DNA of 64,000 bases from Rhyzopertha dominica (GCA_025024175.1 QCXZ01000064.1:59975325-60039324); one strand, 5' to 3'; positions 50,879-62,465 are shown, counted from the stretch's first letter. Numbers and translations: made by a program. Notes: generated by a model not told the origin, from the letters alone.

Positions 50879-51059
50879 CGTCAAGGTCTAATAACCAACG
50901 TGGGAACCAGCCCGGAAAACAACATGTCAAATTAGTAAGTAGAAAATTATTTACATTTGTTAGAAAAAATTTGCAATCGTGCACAATAAAATTTATACAT
51001 GGCATCGATTATGTTCATTACAACTTGTTAATAAGCACATTGCAAGAGTCACAAACTAA

Positions 51060-51540
51060 AAAAAAATTACTCACTATCACTTTCACTGCTAAAATCACGA
51101 TTAACTTCTATTATTAATTCTTATGCATGATTCGCTCTGTACCGATTTTCAATGTCCAGTACATACCACACTGAATTTCTCCATACATCGACACTTGTTA
51201 TTTCAGTTTCGTGTCTAATTTTTAGCAGCATTTCATTGCTAAATTTTCCACCGGTGTTCCCTCGTCGAATTCTTTGTTTCAACTGCCCCCATATCATTTC
51301 AATGGGGTTGAAAATGCAATGATATGGGGGTAATCGTAGAATGGTGTGTCCAAATTCAGAAGCGAGAATGCCAATTTTAAATTTCTTCGAAATTTTTTTT
51401 GGAATTTTATCCGGTTGCCCCGAATGGTAACTAGCGTTGTCCATTACTATCACGCTGTTTGGTGGCAATTTGGCCAATAATAAAGAAACTACGTTTATGA
51501 CCCTCCGGATTAAAAAAAATTAACCTGTGAATAAATAGGA
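51060..51540 (-). pseudogene. DDE transposase fragment (IS630/Tc1-like)
   Basis: Minus-strand frame 51121-51477 has VIVMDNASYHSG (second catalytic Asp) and LPPYHCIFNPIEMIWGQLKQ (third acidic residue, Glu, in the NPIE block), typical of IS630-type DDE transposases. The N-terminal half is not recognisable upstream. Confidence 0.8.
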
Positions 51541-51929
51541 CAGAGGACGATTGCACACCACGATAAAAAATTAGAAAGTATGGGCTGCCGCATTGAAATT
51601 GGAATGTTTACCATTCATGGTTATAAAAATAGATACTACTCATGAAATTAGGAAAGAATACGATTTGGTCATATATTAANAGCTATTAGATGAAAAATAT
51701 TAGTAGTTCAAATAATAATACCGAATAATGCTCATTGATTTATGTGTACGGAAAAAACTTCCAATCAAGCCTAAACACAATTTTTGGATACGGCCCACTC
51801 CGCTGCAAAACAGTGGAACGTGCCGAACCCGTCTGTTATTTACGACAGCTTCAGGTAATACTTGTAAACCATTGTGAGCGGTAACCGGCNGTTAGTATAA
51901 TGAGTTTCATAGATCTTATACTTTTGAAT

Positions 51930-52700
51930 CGTCTAGTGGGGTCGCCCAGGGCTGGANTTAGGGTCCGTTAATGTTTATAATTTTTATTGATGATTTAACG
52001 AATGTAAAGGATTTAGGTGTTCTGATTGATCGTGAATTATCTTTTTTCCCGCATATGACATATATCTGTAGCCAAGCCTAAAAAACCCTGTGATTTATCG
52101 TGCGTAACACTAGAGATTTTCGTAGTTTTAACTGTTTAAAGTTGTTGTACTTTTCATACATCAGGTCTAAGCTTGAATATTGCTCATTTGTATGGCAGTC
52201 GCACTACATTACTTGTATAAACTTGTTAGAGAAAATGCAGAAAAAAGTTTGTAAGTATTTGTACTACATAAAATTTTCAAGGTATCCAGTAAGAAACTGT
52301 TCACAAAACAAGTTACTGCACGAGCTGCAACTGCAACCCCTTCATGTAAGACGCCAACATTTCAGCATATGTTTATTCCCATTTTTAGTTGAAATTTTGA
52401 TGAATAATTTAGAAAAAGAAATCTTCTAACCTCATGTTATATTTTGGTACCGTTATGCAGATTATGTTTTATGTCTTTACTCAGGAAATCAACAAGATCT
52501 GTTTTTACATTTATACAATCACCACATAATTCTATAAATTTTAGTTATGAAATGAAAGTTAATAATATAGTTTCCTTTTTAGATTTGTTAACTTGGCGCA
52601 ACCGGTCTTCTCCATATCTTTCTTTTGAAATTTTCAAAAGAAACCAACTTGTACAGACAACACTATCCCTAATTATTGTTCTGTGAACACTCATACACAT
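51930..52700 (+). mobile_element. LINE fragment, internally deleted
   Basis: Plus-strand pieces in CR1/Jockey order: SGVAQG-like, LGPLMFIIFIDDLTN, then directly VKDLGVLIDRELSF and the C-terminal SKLEYCSFVWQSHY, LHELQLQPLHVRRQ. The block carrying the catalytic Asp pair is missing between DDLTN and VKDLG, so a deletion has joined the two parts. Stops and N bases are present. Confidence 0.8.
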
Positions 52701-52849
52701 AAAATAGCCGTTTTTCACAGACTTTATAAAATTCCTCTTTGTTTAAATGCCTTCAAAAAGGAAGTTGGCTTAATTCTCCAAATTGCTGAAATTTAAGTTT
52801 TTCCTAGCACCATCAAACGTGATAAAAAAGTTATAATTTGGTACCCCCT

Positions 52850-53270
52850 TATGTTTACTGATCAGATCTTAATTTACTTTTCTATGTTATTTTCATCTAA
52901 TGACATAAATATTACCTTTTCTACTGTAGGCAGTGTCTGCTCCCGTTTTGTCCATAATAAAGATAAAATTTCTGTTTTAAATCATTCAGGTGTATATAGT
53001 TTTGCATGTAACGTAATTCTGTTTATATTGGACAACGGGAAAATCCTTCTTGTTAGATGCAATAAACATCTAAAACAATATAAAAGTATAAAAATACAGA
53101 CATTGTAACTTCAAATTCTTCGTTAGCGAATCATTTATTATCATTTAAACATACTTCCACTTTGCAAAATTTGAAAACTTTACATTTTTGTAAGAAATGA
53201 TTAAAATTAAACTATTTTCCAACAAGTCGCAGCTCCTACGTATTACTACCGAAATATGCGTAATTATTTA
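52850..53270. other. Noncoding stretch
   Basis: No supported feature; an 85-codon frame at 52851-53108 has no recognised content. Confidence 0.3.
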
Positions 53271-53279
53271 AATGNCACG

Positions 53280-53380
53280 TTTCCAGGACGATGGGTAGGT
53301 CGACTGGGCCCAATTAAATGCCCACCTGGGTCACCCGACTTAAGCCCTTTATATTTTCTTTGTGGCGATACATAAAAAAG
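53280..53380 (+). pseudogene. Short transposase remnant
   Basis: Reads FPGRWVGRLGPIKCPPGSPD then LSPLYFLCGD, the decayed form of the FP.RWIGR...SPDL(T/S)PLDFFLWG block found at the end of the transposase family present elsewhere in the window. Confidence 0.65.
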
Positions 53381-53601
53381 AAATATAAGAAATATCGGAT
53401 TAGTCGCATTGCAGTATTTAACTTCTTCAGGTAACATATACTAACGCTTGTATACACGTCTATAAGTATTGTGCCCGTACACGTCCATAAATTGAGCGCA
53501 ACTTTTCCCATACAACCTTGTCACCTTAAATTATCGACGTCGCACGGCAGCGTCTTCTCCTTGAGTGACTGCCGTCGTGGTTTTTCTCAGGTGGATGCGG
53601 C

Positions 53602-53943
53602 GTGAAAGAAAATACTCGGGAGGCAATAAATGCCCGTCACGTACCCACGTGGGTTATTTGCACGACTTGTGACGGCTTCAATCGAATTTGCCGCCTTCCT
53701 GCGATGTCTGAGGAATCGAAAGGGGCTCCCGATTATCAATCCTTTGTCTCAATGTTCGCGGGTGACGAGCGTCTTCACGAGGAGCCCGTAACGCCGCGCC
53801 GACGACTTTTATTGTTTGGGGTGCTATTACCTGAGAATGTTTGCGTTGGTTGGATAGGAAAAGTTGTGAACCGAGAGTTTTTGCCGTTCAGTAGAGTAGT
53901 AATATCACACGCCAGTTTTTTACAGGCAGCTTATATTGAGTAA
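53602..53943 (+). other. 113-codon ORF in a GC-rich island, function unknown
   Basis: The frame begins in a GC-rich stretch (about 53530-53900) that stands out from the AT-rich surroundings and contains many CpGs. The product has a CTTCDGFNRICRL segment and a basic TPRRRLLLF segment but no family that I recognise. It lies directly between a transposase remnant and a complete transposon, so transposon cargo, an old exon and chance are all possible. Confidence 0.3.
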
Positions 53944-54011
53944 ATAAATGTACTTCATTAAAATTAACAGGAATTGGGAATGTTTGGTCGTTATACGCGG
54001 AGGATGCTATA

Positions 54012-55411
54012 CGGGATGTTTCACGAATGATAATGACCCTTACGAAATTAAAAATGTAATCCAAAATGCATTTGCAGAGGTAACATTAATAATTGTTCAT
54101 TGTCTTCAAAAATAGAAAACGTAGAGAGCTGTATAAATTCGTAAATTTTGACAAAAACTTCAATCATTTGCTTTAAGTAAATTCGGTATTGTAAAACAAA
54201 TTTTATTTTTGAAAAAGGTTTATTCAATAACATTAATTTAATAAATGCTCAAAATGTTGCTCTATGCTGATTTCACAAGCTTGAATTCGTGCCCAAAACG
54301 ATCTTTTAACATGCATTAACATTTCTGGAGTGATGGATCTACATGCATTTTATTTTCTAAATGTTCTACACTTTCAATTGGTGTTTGGTATACTTGCTCT
54401 TTTACCATTCCCCACAGAAAAAAATCCAAAGGAGTAAGGTCCGGGCTTCTCGGTGGCCAAGGATTAATTGAACCTCTTCCTATTCATCGGTTAGGCAAAA
54501 CCAAATCAAGATGATTTCGCACTATTCTATGATCATGCGCAGGTGCCCCATCTTGTTGGAACCATAGATCTTGTTTTACTTGTAAATTTACATTTTGGAT
54601 AAGTAACGGTAAAATGTTTCTTAAAAAATTTAGATAAGTATTGCCGTTTAAACTATCGCGAAAAAAATAAGGCCCAACAATTTGATTCCCCAATATTCCG
54701 CACCAGACATTTGTCGAGTAGATAGTTTGAGAATGTCCTTCTCGAATCCAACGTGGATTTTCTTGCGCATAATAATGCGTTATGTTTGTTAACTCCACCA
54801 TTATTAGAAAATCTTGCTTCATCATAATATTTCACATTCAAATTTTGGTGTTCCCGAAAAAAGTTACAAAGGCCAGTCTTTTAGGATAATCTGTCTCATT
54901 TAAGGCCTGAACCAATCGCAAGTGATACGGATGAAATTGATTGCCTTTAATTATTCGGTGTATTGAAGACAGACTAATACCGGTTGTTCTTGAGACTACC
55001 CTTTAACTTATATGAGGATTCTCGTCAATCATTTCCAATACTCTAATTTCATTGTCAGGGCCTGCTGCTGTTCTTTCTCTTGACTTTTTCAATGGTGGCC
55101 AGTTTGTCCTTAAAGCTAATACAAGTTTCTCGAAAATTGTATCGGCAGGAGCTCTTCTATTTGGAAAACGTTGTCTATATAAGCGGGTAGCAGCGGAAGC
55201 ATTTTTCTTGCATTCGCCATTTTTCATGATTTGAATACATTTTGACTTTTAGTAAATACAGTGACAGGAATCATAGCGCATAGCTGTCATGGATTCCCAA
55301 TATATTTTTAAAATAACACCATTATGTAAAATAACCACATTTGCTATGAGAATGCATTTTGGGTTGCATTTTTAATTTCGTCAGGGTCATTATCATTCGT
55401 GAAACATTCTG
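54012..55411 (-). mobile_element. Tc1/mariner-superfamily DNA transposon, copy 2
   Basis: 1400-bp copy of the element at 984-2337. Inverted ends begin CGGGATGTTTCACGAATGAT; TA flanks at 54010-54011 and 55412-55413. It retains the 28 bp missing from copy 1. The transposase gene on the minus strand is broken. Confidence 0.9.
54247..55227 (-). pseudogene. Transposase of copy 2, broken
   Basis: Start near 55227 with TRLYRQRFPNRRAPADTIFE, the usual N-terminus of this family and absent from copy 1; an in-frame stop follows ENPHIS. The catalytic part (54484-54825) includes FLIMVELTN, QQDGAPAHDHRIVRNHLDLV with the second catalytic Asp, and then a further frame change before the C-terminal block. Confidence 0.8.
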
Positions 55412-55439
55412 TACATAGCTAAGTGATGTCCCAATTGAT

Positions 55440-57060
55440 AAACTTTTATAATCTGACAGCACTTGTTTTTTCACTATCGCCAGTTCAACGCCGTAAAATA
55501 ACTTTTTGTTAATGTAATTTAATCTTACAAAATTGAGAACCTGCTCCAGTAAAAACAGAAAATAACACGTGATCTACAGGGTGTCCTTAATAGGTCTTTA
55601 TACACTTTTACGTCATGCTGCTTAGACCAAAATAAACGGATTTAAGTAAACTTATCTTAGTCCGAAAGTTCATACTAAGAAAGACACAGGGTGCTGAAGT
55701 TCAAATTTTGTTAAAAAATGTTTGCAATACTGAATTGTATCTGTTTGTTGGAACTAAAAAAAACTGACAGAAATATCACTTTAAAATATTGGTTTCGTAA
55801 AACGTCAGAACAAGGTAAAACTCAAGAAAGCATTATGTATATGATATATTTATATTTCGGACTATTATTGTCTGTCGTGAGTGTTATTAGGACAGAATTG
55901 GAAATGTTTTTCGTACTTAACAGGCCAGGAACCGCTTATTACAAGAAACCGCCGACTATTTGGCTTAACGTATGTAACATGAGATTTGAGACAAAAATCA
56001 AATTAACACAATCTGTTCAAAATGTCAACTTTACTTAAACTATGTAAACCATTATCGATAAACATCATTTCTTATCAATAAAAATATTTTATAATGCAGC
56101 TAGCGGCCCATGGTCTCGAAAGTGTCTTATAAGTGATATCTGTCAATATTTATGATAACAAGGCTTACTCGAACAAATGCCAGGCAATGGTAACTTGACT
56201 GAATGTTTTGGGAATGATGAAAATCAGCTACGAAATTTGTCTCAAAACTTATGTTACATACGTTAGTTTATGCTTTCCTAAGTGTAATAACAGAATTCAG
56301 AATTTATTCTGCATTACCTAATTAGTCTTACTTTGATGGTTTATTATTGTTTCATACCGTACATTGTAGCTTCGTGTCTAGGCCCCATCAACCCTGCAGC
56401 TGCATCATGCAACGTCACTTTACATGCTCATATCTCTTAGTGACATTACACCTATGCAAACTAACTTTAACAGGTCATGCATCCGTGGATAAACCGTTTG
56501 TCTAAGTTTATCAGTTAACTCTGATAAACATGCTAATGAATATTTTACTGCTGCACGAGGCGTTGCTGTGTTTACCCAGCAATAATCTAATTTTACGGCC
56601 CGGTGTATTAAGACGGGGCGCAATTACATTCTAATATGGTCTGCTGCCCTAGCTGCAATTCGTGATTACAACGGAACTGTATGGCAACTGGCGGAACTAA
56701 CCGCCACAATTAATTTATTAAACTTCCGATTTACGCATCTTGTGGGTCCCTGAACGTGAAAATTGTTTAAAAAGAGCTCTAAATTAAAGTATTAAATCGA
56801 CAAATTGCTAACACGTCGTCTTCGAGGTTTGAGAATAAGAAATTCTTTGCTTATAATAAAAGTAATCGATCTGCATAGAGGATTTAATCAGTTTAATCAT
56901 GTATTTTTATATGAGGTACTATCATACGATTGATTAAGACACCACCTTTGATATATGGGTTACCAGAAGAGATAGAGCAACAGTTAAATGGGGAATGTTT
57001 TGCAGAATTAAATGCTTATAATATCATCTCATTTCAAGTTCATTCATTTCCGCTGTTTTT
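55440..57060. other. About 1.6 kb without recognised gene
   Basis: A 106-codon frame at 55718-56038 predicts one hydrophobic segment but has no recognisable family. ACAGGGTGTCC at 55577 resembles a DNA-transposon end but no partner was found. Otherwise nothing seen. Confidence 0.35.
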
Positions 57061-57589
57061 GACTCCGACCGGTGGTTTTCCTTGCAGAAACTTTCTTCAA
57101 ATCCTCACTGGCTCTTATAAGGTCTTGCTCCTGGTCGTACTCAGCAATGCTTCTTACCCTCGCAGCTACTTTCCCGAACACTTTCTTTAAAGCTAGGGCT
57201 TTTCGAGGATCCTTTGGTGTACTTCGACGTGCTACGAGAGGAGGTTTTGTCGGTCGAAAAAGTCGAAAAACACATCACGTTGGTTTTTTGAAGTCAGAAA
57301 ACACATCAAGTTGGATTTCCTTGTTGACTTCAACGGGAACACGATGAACTGTGGGTTTGGTCGCTTTTTTAAAGTCGGAAAACACATCAGGTTGGATCTC
57401 CTTGTTGTTTCGTCGTTTTTTTTTGAAGTTGCAAAACACGGCTGGCTGAATTCCCTTGTTGACTACAACGGGGTCACGATGAACTATGGCAGTAGGGTTC
57501 GTCAGTTTTATCAAATCATTCATTTTTGGAATATTTTGATAATTACGGATAGTGACACTAAGATTTACAAATGAAGAAAAAGTTGACAT
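57060..57589 (-). pseudogene. Lys-rich repeat protein remnant, unknown family
   Basis: The minus-strand frame 57275-57589 contains three imperfect repeats of a unit like NKEIQPDVFSDFKK, spaced by TKPTVHRVPVEV-type linkers. After a stop, adjacent frames continue with a fourth decayed unit and then a charged helical stretch (KALALKKVFGKVAARVRSIA, IRASEDLKKVSARKTTG) to about 57065. The coding look and the frame breaks suggest a dead gene, perhaps retroelement gag-like or a host repeat protein. I do not recognise it. Confidence 0.4.
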
Positions 57590-57751
57590 GTTGGAGGTGT
57601 ATTTTAAAGCAAATAGAAACTCTGAAAATGCTTTAAGCGAAAATGATTGTCAGTCAAGACTAAATTTCAGCAACTGGTATCTGCAAAAAGATCATGCAGA
57701 TTTTCCTAGAAAATACTACATATTACTAATATGTGCATACGAGTGAATAGC

Positions 57752-59900
57752 TAATGTGAAATATACCTGCAAAAAATAAGCAATACAGAATTTTTTGCGT
57801 GTACTCTTAATTCCGAAAATCGATCAATTATTTTATTAGTATCAACTATATATAGCATAGAAAATGATCTTTTGCCTGTTGGTTTATTGGCTAGTAAAGA
57901 TAAATATATGAGAAGGAGAACTTCAGCATTGGATAAAGTTGAAGCACGGATAGTAGTTATATAGTTCTGTTTGAAATCTCTTGTCGATTTTTTAGCAAAG
58001 AATATGCCGAAAACATANGGCATAAAAGGTATTTACNTTGAAATTTTTCCGACTAATCAACTGTGTATTTTTACCATCTTCACNTTCGTCAAAAATTNAT
58101 TTATTTTACGTTTTCTGCTTACTTATTTTCTATAGGAAGTAACGTTTAGCTGCAGCTGTTCAGCTCCTTTTTCGATTACTTCGAAACCCCTTCTAAAATN
58201 TTGCGCAAATTCGTTGATTGCATCTGTTTTTCCCAGAATTTTGCTCCAAATTATGTTCATCAGCCAATCAGGTTCGCTTAAATTATTGTTAATTGTTTGT
58301 GATTTGAATCTTAGGCTGTTTTAAATTCATGGAAATTATAACGACGTTCTGGTGTCAGAACATATATCTTATAATAATACAGAATTGATCGACACAAGTC
58401 GCAAGAGGAGCAGAATCTGCAAAACACAAAAATTCATTGCAGAATCTCGGTGAGAGGCAGCTTATTTTCTGCTGCTTTGATTTTCGTATTGTTTTTAATG
58501 TGAGGCGAAAATGGATCGAATTTACTTAGAAATTCCAAGGAACTTTTTTTCCTTTCGAAGATAACTTTCTTGTGGTACTATAAAAATAGAATCCGTTTTT
58601 TAGCTAAAAAATTAGCAGGAACTATCACTCTCCATTTTTGTGTTTACCTGTCCTTCAGTGAGTCTTTTGCTAACTAAAGTACTAGAGACCTCTCATGGCC
58701 ACTGGGAGTTATGTTCTATAAATATCTTAGGTCATAATTATAGGCCAATTCGCTACATTACAAGAGAAGTATGTTTTGCTTCTTCCTTTAGGAAGTAAAT
58801 CCCATAATGGCAGCTAGGTGGCTTTGTCATCATGTCAGTAAATACTGACAGATGGCATTACCATCTAAATTCTTACTTACATCATACCAAGCCTTCGGTA
58901 TATAGGCAAAACCAGTTCTATGACGTGCTATCTGCACTAGACCTAAACTGCGCTGATGAGCTATAACGATAGCGAAATAGATCTATCTGCAGTTGGTTGC
59001 GGTGCAGACAGCACAGCATATGCATGCATTTTAGAGCTTATAGAGTGTTCTACAACATAGTTAGAAATAGTAGTTCTCTGTATGAAAGCATAACTGAACA
59101 TTTCATCAACAGCGGAAATACTACTGTTGAAAATTCTATACCTTCAGTATTTGAAGTAGAATGTGCAACATAAATAAATTTTTTCTTAGGCCAGGGCGTT
59201 ATGGTAAAATGGGCACCGGTTTGAGAGTAGAATTTTATCCTTTTCCCGGTGGACCACCCCTGCCTCCATGCTAAAATATCCACTTTCGGTCTATTTATTA
59301 CAGCTTCCCATTTCGCGATGGCGGTTTTATAAACACAAAGGAATCCAGCGTAAAACCCGGCAATCATGATGTTTTATTACGGCAGCATCAGCTCCCTTAG
59401 ATGACCTAAGCGGAGTCGTAAAGGGCTGATTGGAACGGCCTCTTCCTCCTTTAATAAAAAAGAGCGGTAAAATACGAAAGTTATCCCGCGCTCATATATG
59501 GATATCTCCGGGATAGCAGCGGAATTAAGTAGGGAGGAGCAACTTCACTGACCTGGATGAATAATGCAACGCGCCGCTCATAATAGGAAGTTCAATTTAT
59601 ATTTTATTTCGGGCGTGCATGTGTTGGATTGCGGAGACTGAATTCTGCCTGGGAAATCCTTTCGGAAGGCGAGCCGCCTGATTGATATTTATCTTGGCTN
59701 TTGTGCAGGGAAACGAGGGATGGCTGCATATAATCGGTAAATTGTTCCGGCGACTGTTTTTGCTTCTTCCGGGAGGGATTTTTGTCGTTTGTCAACGCCA
59801 GGGACGGTCAGTGACACGAGAAACCGAGAGGTTTAAATTTATCCCTTTACGATTTGCTATTTCATCATCATTTCATCATTTCCAAAATATTCAGTCTAGT
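57752..59900. other. About 2.1 kb without recognised gene
   Basis: Contains several N bases (58018-58200) and a GC-richer part at 59400-59800 where both strands have short open frames; none is recognisable. A 105-codon minus frame at 59050-59367 is of unknown content. Confidence 0.35.
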
Positions 59901-59953
59901 TACCATTGCCTGGCATTTGTTGGAGTAAGCCTTGTAATCATAAATATTTACAG

Positions 59954-62050
59954 ATGTCATCGAAAAACTCTTGGGTCATGGCGTATAAAATCGAAATCCG
60001 AAAACGTATCCATAATTTAGTTGGCCAGCTGCCGAACGCGGATATCGTAAACATATTTCAAGGACGAAATATTTCCCGTGCAACTATTTACCGAACAATT
60101 AAGGAACGTGATGAAGGAATACCTTGTCTAAACCTGCCAAAAAGCGGAAGGCCTCGGCTTTTGTCTGATATCAGAGCACATAGATTGAGAGAAAGTGCAA
60201 AAGAAGAAGTTGGTGCATCTACACGAAGACTAGGAAGGCGCTATGGAGTTTCACACATGACTGTACATCGGGAAATTAAGAGAAGTGGAATGTTATTCAG
60301 AAGGAAATGCCCAAAATAATACACCTGTGCAGTTGGAACGAATTCCACGATGCTGTCTAGCACTTATGCGTCAACACTTTGCAAATGACAGTATCATTAT
60401 TTTGGACCATGAAAAATATTTTATGTTATCAAACTCTGAGATAAAGATTCTATACCGAGGATTTCCATGCTGCTCCAAATAATGTAAAATTTAAAAGAAA
60501 AGCCAAATACAATTTGCCTAAATTGTTAAAAATTATACACGATCATCACAATAATGATGAAATCATTATCTGGCCTGATCTAGTATCTTGTCACTATGCC
60601 AGGCAAACTAGAGATCGGTTGGAAATCAATAACATCCTTCTTCTTTCAGTTCCGTCTCCTATCGGAGGTTGGAAATCATCATTGCAATTTTTACTTTGTT
60701 AACCGCAGCTCTAAATAGTTCATTTGAACTGCAGTTGTACCACTCCCTTAAATTAAACAGCCAGGAAATTTTTCTACGTCCTACGTTTCTCTTCCCCCTG
60801 ATCTTCCCTTGCATAATAAGCCTCAGCAACTCGTACTTCTCACCCCTCATTATATGGTCCAGGTATTCTAATTTTCTTCTATTAATATTTTCAATTACTT
60901 CGCATTCTTTTTCCATCTTTAAAAGTACATCTCTGTTAGTTACTTTCTGCGTCCATGATATTTTCCACATTCTCCTGTAGCACCGCATTTCAAACGCTTC
61001 AATCCTTTTAATGTTGGTCTTTTTCAAGGTCTATGCCTCCATACCGTATAATAATGTGGAGAATATCTCGGCAACATAGGAATCCTTCCATTTTTATAAA
61101 TACTTGTCGAGCTATTTCTATTTTTGCTTTGATCTCTCTGGTTTGCTCGTTTGTTTCAGTGATCCATGCTCCTAGATATTTGTATGACGTGACTCTTTCA
61201 GGAATGTTAGAGATTGTTATATCAGCAGGTACGTTCTGCTTTTTTGTTACAACCTTTAATTTCGTCTTTTTAAGATATAGTTTCATACCGTAATTATTAC
61301 TATAGGTGTTAACATTTTCGAGTAACTGCTGTAACTCAGTTGCACTGTCCGTTATTAGAAGAGTGTCGTCAGCATAACGTATGTTATTAATGATTTCACC
61401 GTTAATAGTAATTCCAGCCCTTTGCCCTTCTTGACATATGGCCTCACTATACACATTAAATAAGAGCGGAGAAAGAACACAACCCTGACGTACGCCTCGG
61501 CAATTTTAATTTGTTCAGTTAGTTCGTTTTCAACTTTCACTTTGGCTGTTTGATTCCAGTACAAATTGGTTATTATCTTAATATCTCGACTGTCAATATC
61601 TTTATTTTTAAGAATTTGACACAACTTGTCGTGTTGGACCTTATCAAATGCTTTTTCAAAATCAATAAAGCACACAGAAAGGTCCTGATTAACACCTAGA
61701 CACCTTTGCATCAACACACTTATACCAAACAGAGCTTCCCTTGTTCCTAACCCACTCCTAAATCCTAGTTGTATGTGGAACTTATGTCTTCCTCAAGTTT
61801 ATTAAAAATCCCTTTATGGATGATTTTAAGAAACACCTTCAAGGTGTGACTCAATAACATCCACTTGTACCCAAAATAGATAATCCACCTAATGTTCCTC
61901 GAGCACGCCAAATTGAAGAATTTTGGGCCTTATTAAGCATGAATGTTTATAATAACGGATGGAGGCAGAAAATGAAGAACAATTGAGAAGAAGAATTTTC
62001 TAAAAGATTAGGGAAATCGATGAAATGAGAAATAGTGTAGTGTTGGGTCC
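59954..62050 (+). pseudogene. Tc1-like transposase gene split by a LINE insertion
   Basis: The first part, 59954-60637, starts MSSKNSWVMAYKIEIRKRIH, a helix-turn-helix N-terminus (ISRATIYRTIKERDEG, RRYGVSHMTVHREIKRSG), then in other frames VQLERIPRCC, IIILDHEKYF (first catalytic Asp) and IIIWPDLVSCHYARQTRD (second Asp). The second part, 61863-62050, continues in sense: HLYPKIDNPPNVPRARQIEE, then FWALLSMNVYNNGW. Joined across the insertion the frame EINNIHLYPK is exact. Two or more frameshifts in the first part show that the gene was or became inactive. Confidence 0.85.
60638..61850 (-). mobile_element. 5'-truncated LINE inserted in the transposase gene
   Basis: 1213-bp insert flanked by the 12-bp target duplication TCAATAACATCC (60626-60637 and 61851-61862). 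The minus strand encodes the C-terminal half of a LINE reverse transcriptase: CFIDFEKAFDKVQHDKLCQI, IRYADDTLLITDSATELQQL (catalytic Asp pair), SYKYLGAWITE, then IKRIEAFEMRCYRRMWKISW and the tail. A few frame breaks are present. The 3' end (left) is the hairpin-like CCTCCGATAGGAGACGGAA followed by GAAAGAAGAAGG. No poly(A) tail, as in RTE-like LINEs that end in short repeats. Confidence 0.9.
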
Positions 62051-62167
62051 CACTTTTTGACATCTATTTTTTTTTAAACTAGGAGTCTACTGGACTTCAT
62101 CATCTCTTGATAAGAGCGTTAATTAGCAGTGATTATAAGGTAGATTTATTATTGAAAATGTGTTGTC

Positions 62168-62235
62168 AGCTCTGACTAGGACTTAAACCCGAGGCCTTTT
62201 GATTACTAGTTAGTGTGCTCTCACTGATCTATCAG
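62168..62235 (-). repeat. tRNA-like sequence (SINE head or tRNA relic), minus strand
   Basis: The minus strand reads CTGATAGATCAGTGAGAGCA (A-box region), then TAACTAGTAATCAAAAGGCC, then GGGTTTAAGTCCTAG (B-box-like). It strongly resembles the tRNA-like sequence at 62311-62385 in the opposite direction. Cloverleaf pairing is imperfect. Confidence 0.65.
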
Positions 62236-62310
62236 TTCCTTATTCAAATTCCTGGTCAAAGTGGCATATGTACATCAAAGATGTGAAATGTAGCGCTGCT
62301 AAACGCCATC

Positions 62311-62385
62311 TGGCCCTGATAATGCAGTGATAGCATGTTTAACTAGTTATCAAAAGGTCCCGGGTTCAAATCCTCGCCAGAGCCA
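62311..62385 (+). repeat. tRNA-like sequence (SINE head or tRNA relic), plus strand
   Basis: 75 bases with an acceptor stem that pairs at six of seven positions (TGGCCCT with AGAGCCA), an A-box-like TGATAATGCAGTGATAGC, a B box GGTTCAAATCC and a T-arm CGGG/CTCG. The anticodon arm is weak. It is probably a tRNA-derived SINE or degraded tRNA rather than a working tRNA. Confidence 0.65.
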
Positions 62386-62465
62386 GCAATACTTTTTCAT
62401 CAATAAATTTACCTGCATATATATAATCATTACATACCAAATAGGTAAAAATAACTTCAACTATA

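Larger units (their letters stand above)
50552..50930 (+). mobile_element. Penelope-like element 3' end with inverted terminal repeats
   Basis: Left arm 50552-50652 and right arm 50823-50930 are inverted copies of about 100 bp. Between them a plus-strand frame (to the stop at 50851) encodes the C-terminal end of the Penelope GIY-YIG endonuclease domain: SAVAEHRMETGN, REARFWPRLYKEAIEIQKNP, HNYNRDRG. This motif set is specific to Penelope-like elements, which often end in terminal repeats in direct or inverted arrangement. The reverse transcriptase part is absent, so this is a 5'-truncated copy. Confidence 0.85.

Noticed and set aside
55577..55590. ACAGGGTGTCC motif resembling a DNA-transposon end
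   Set aside because: No inverted partner or target duplication found within several kb.
55718..56038. 106-codon ORF with one hydrophobic segment
   Set aside because: No family match by eye and it lies in AT-rich repeat-filled DNA; not enough to call a gene.
59050..59367. 105-codon minus-strand ORF
   Set aside because: No domain or context; an isolated frame of this length is expected by chance in a window this size.
62311..62385. Functional tRNA gene
   Set aside because: Anticodon arm pairs poorly, one acceptor mismatch, and a similar unit lies inverted next to it; a SINE or relic fits better.
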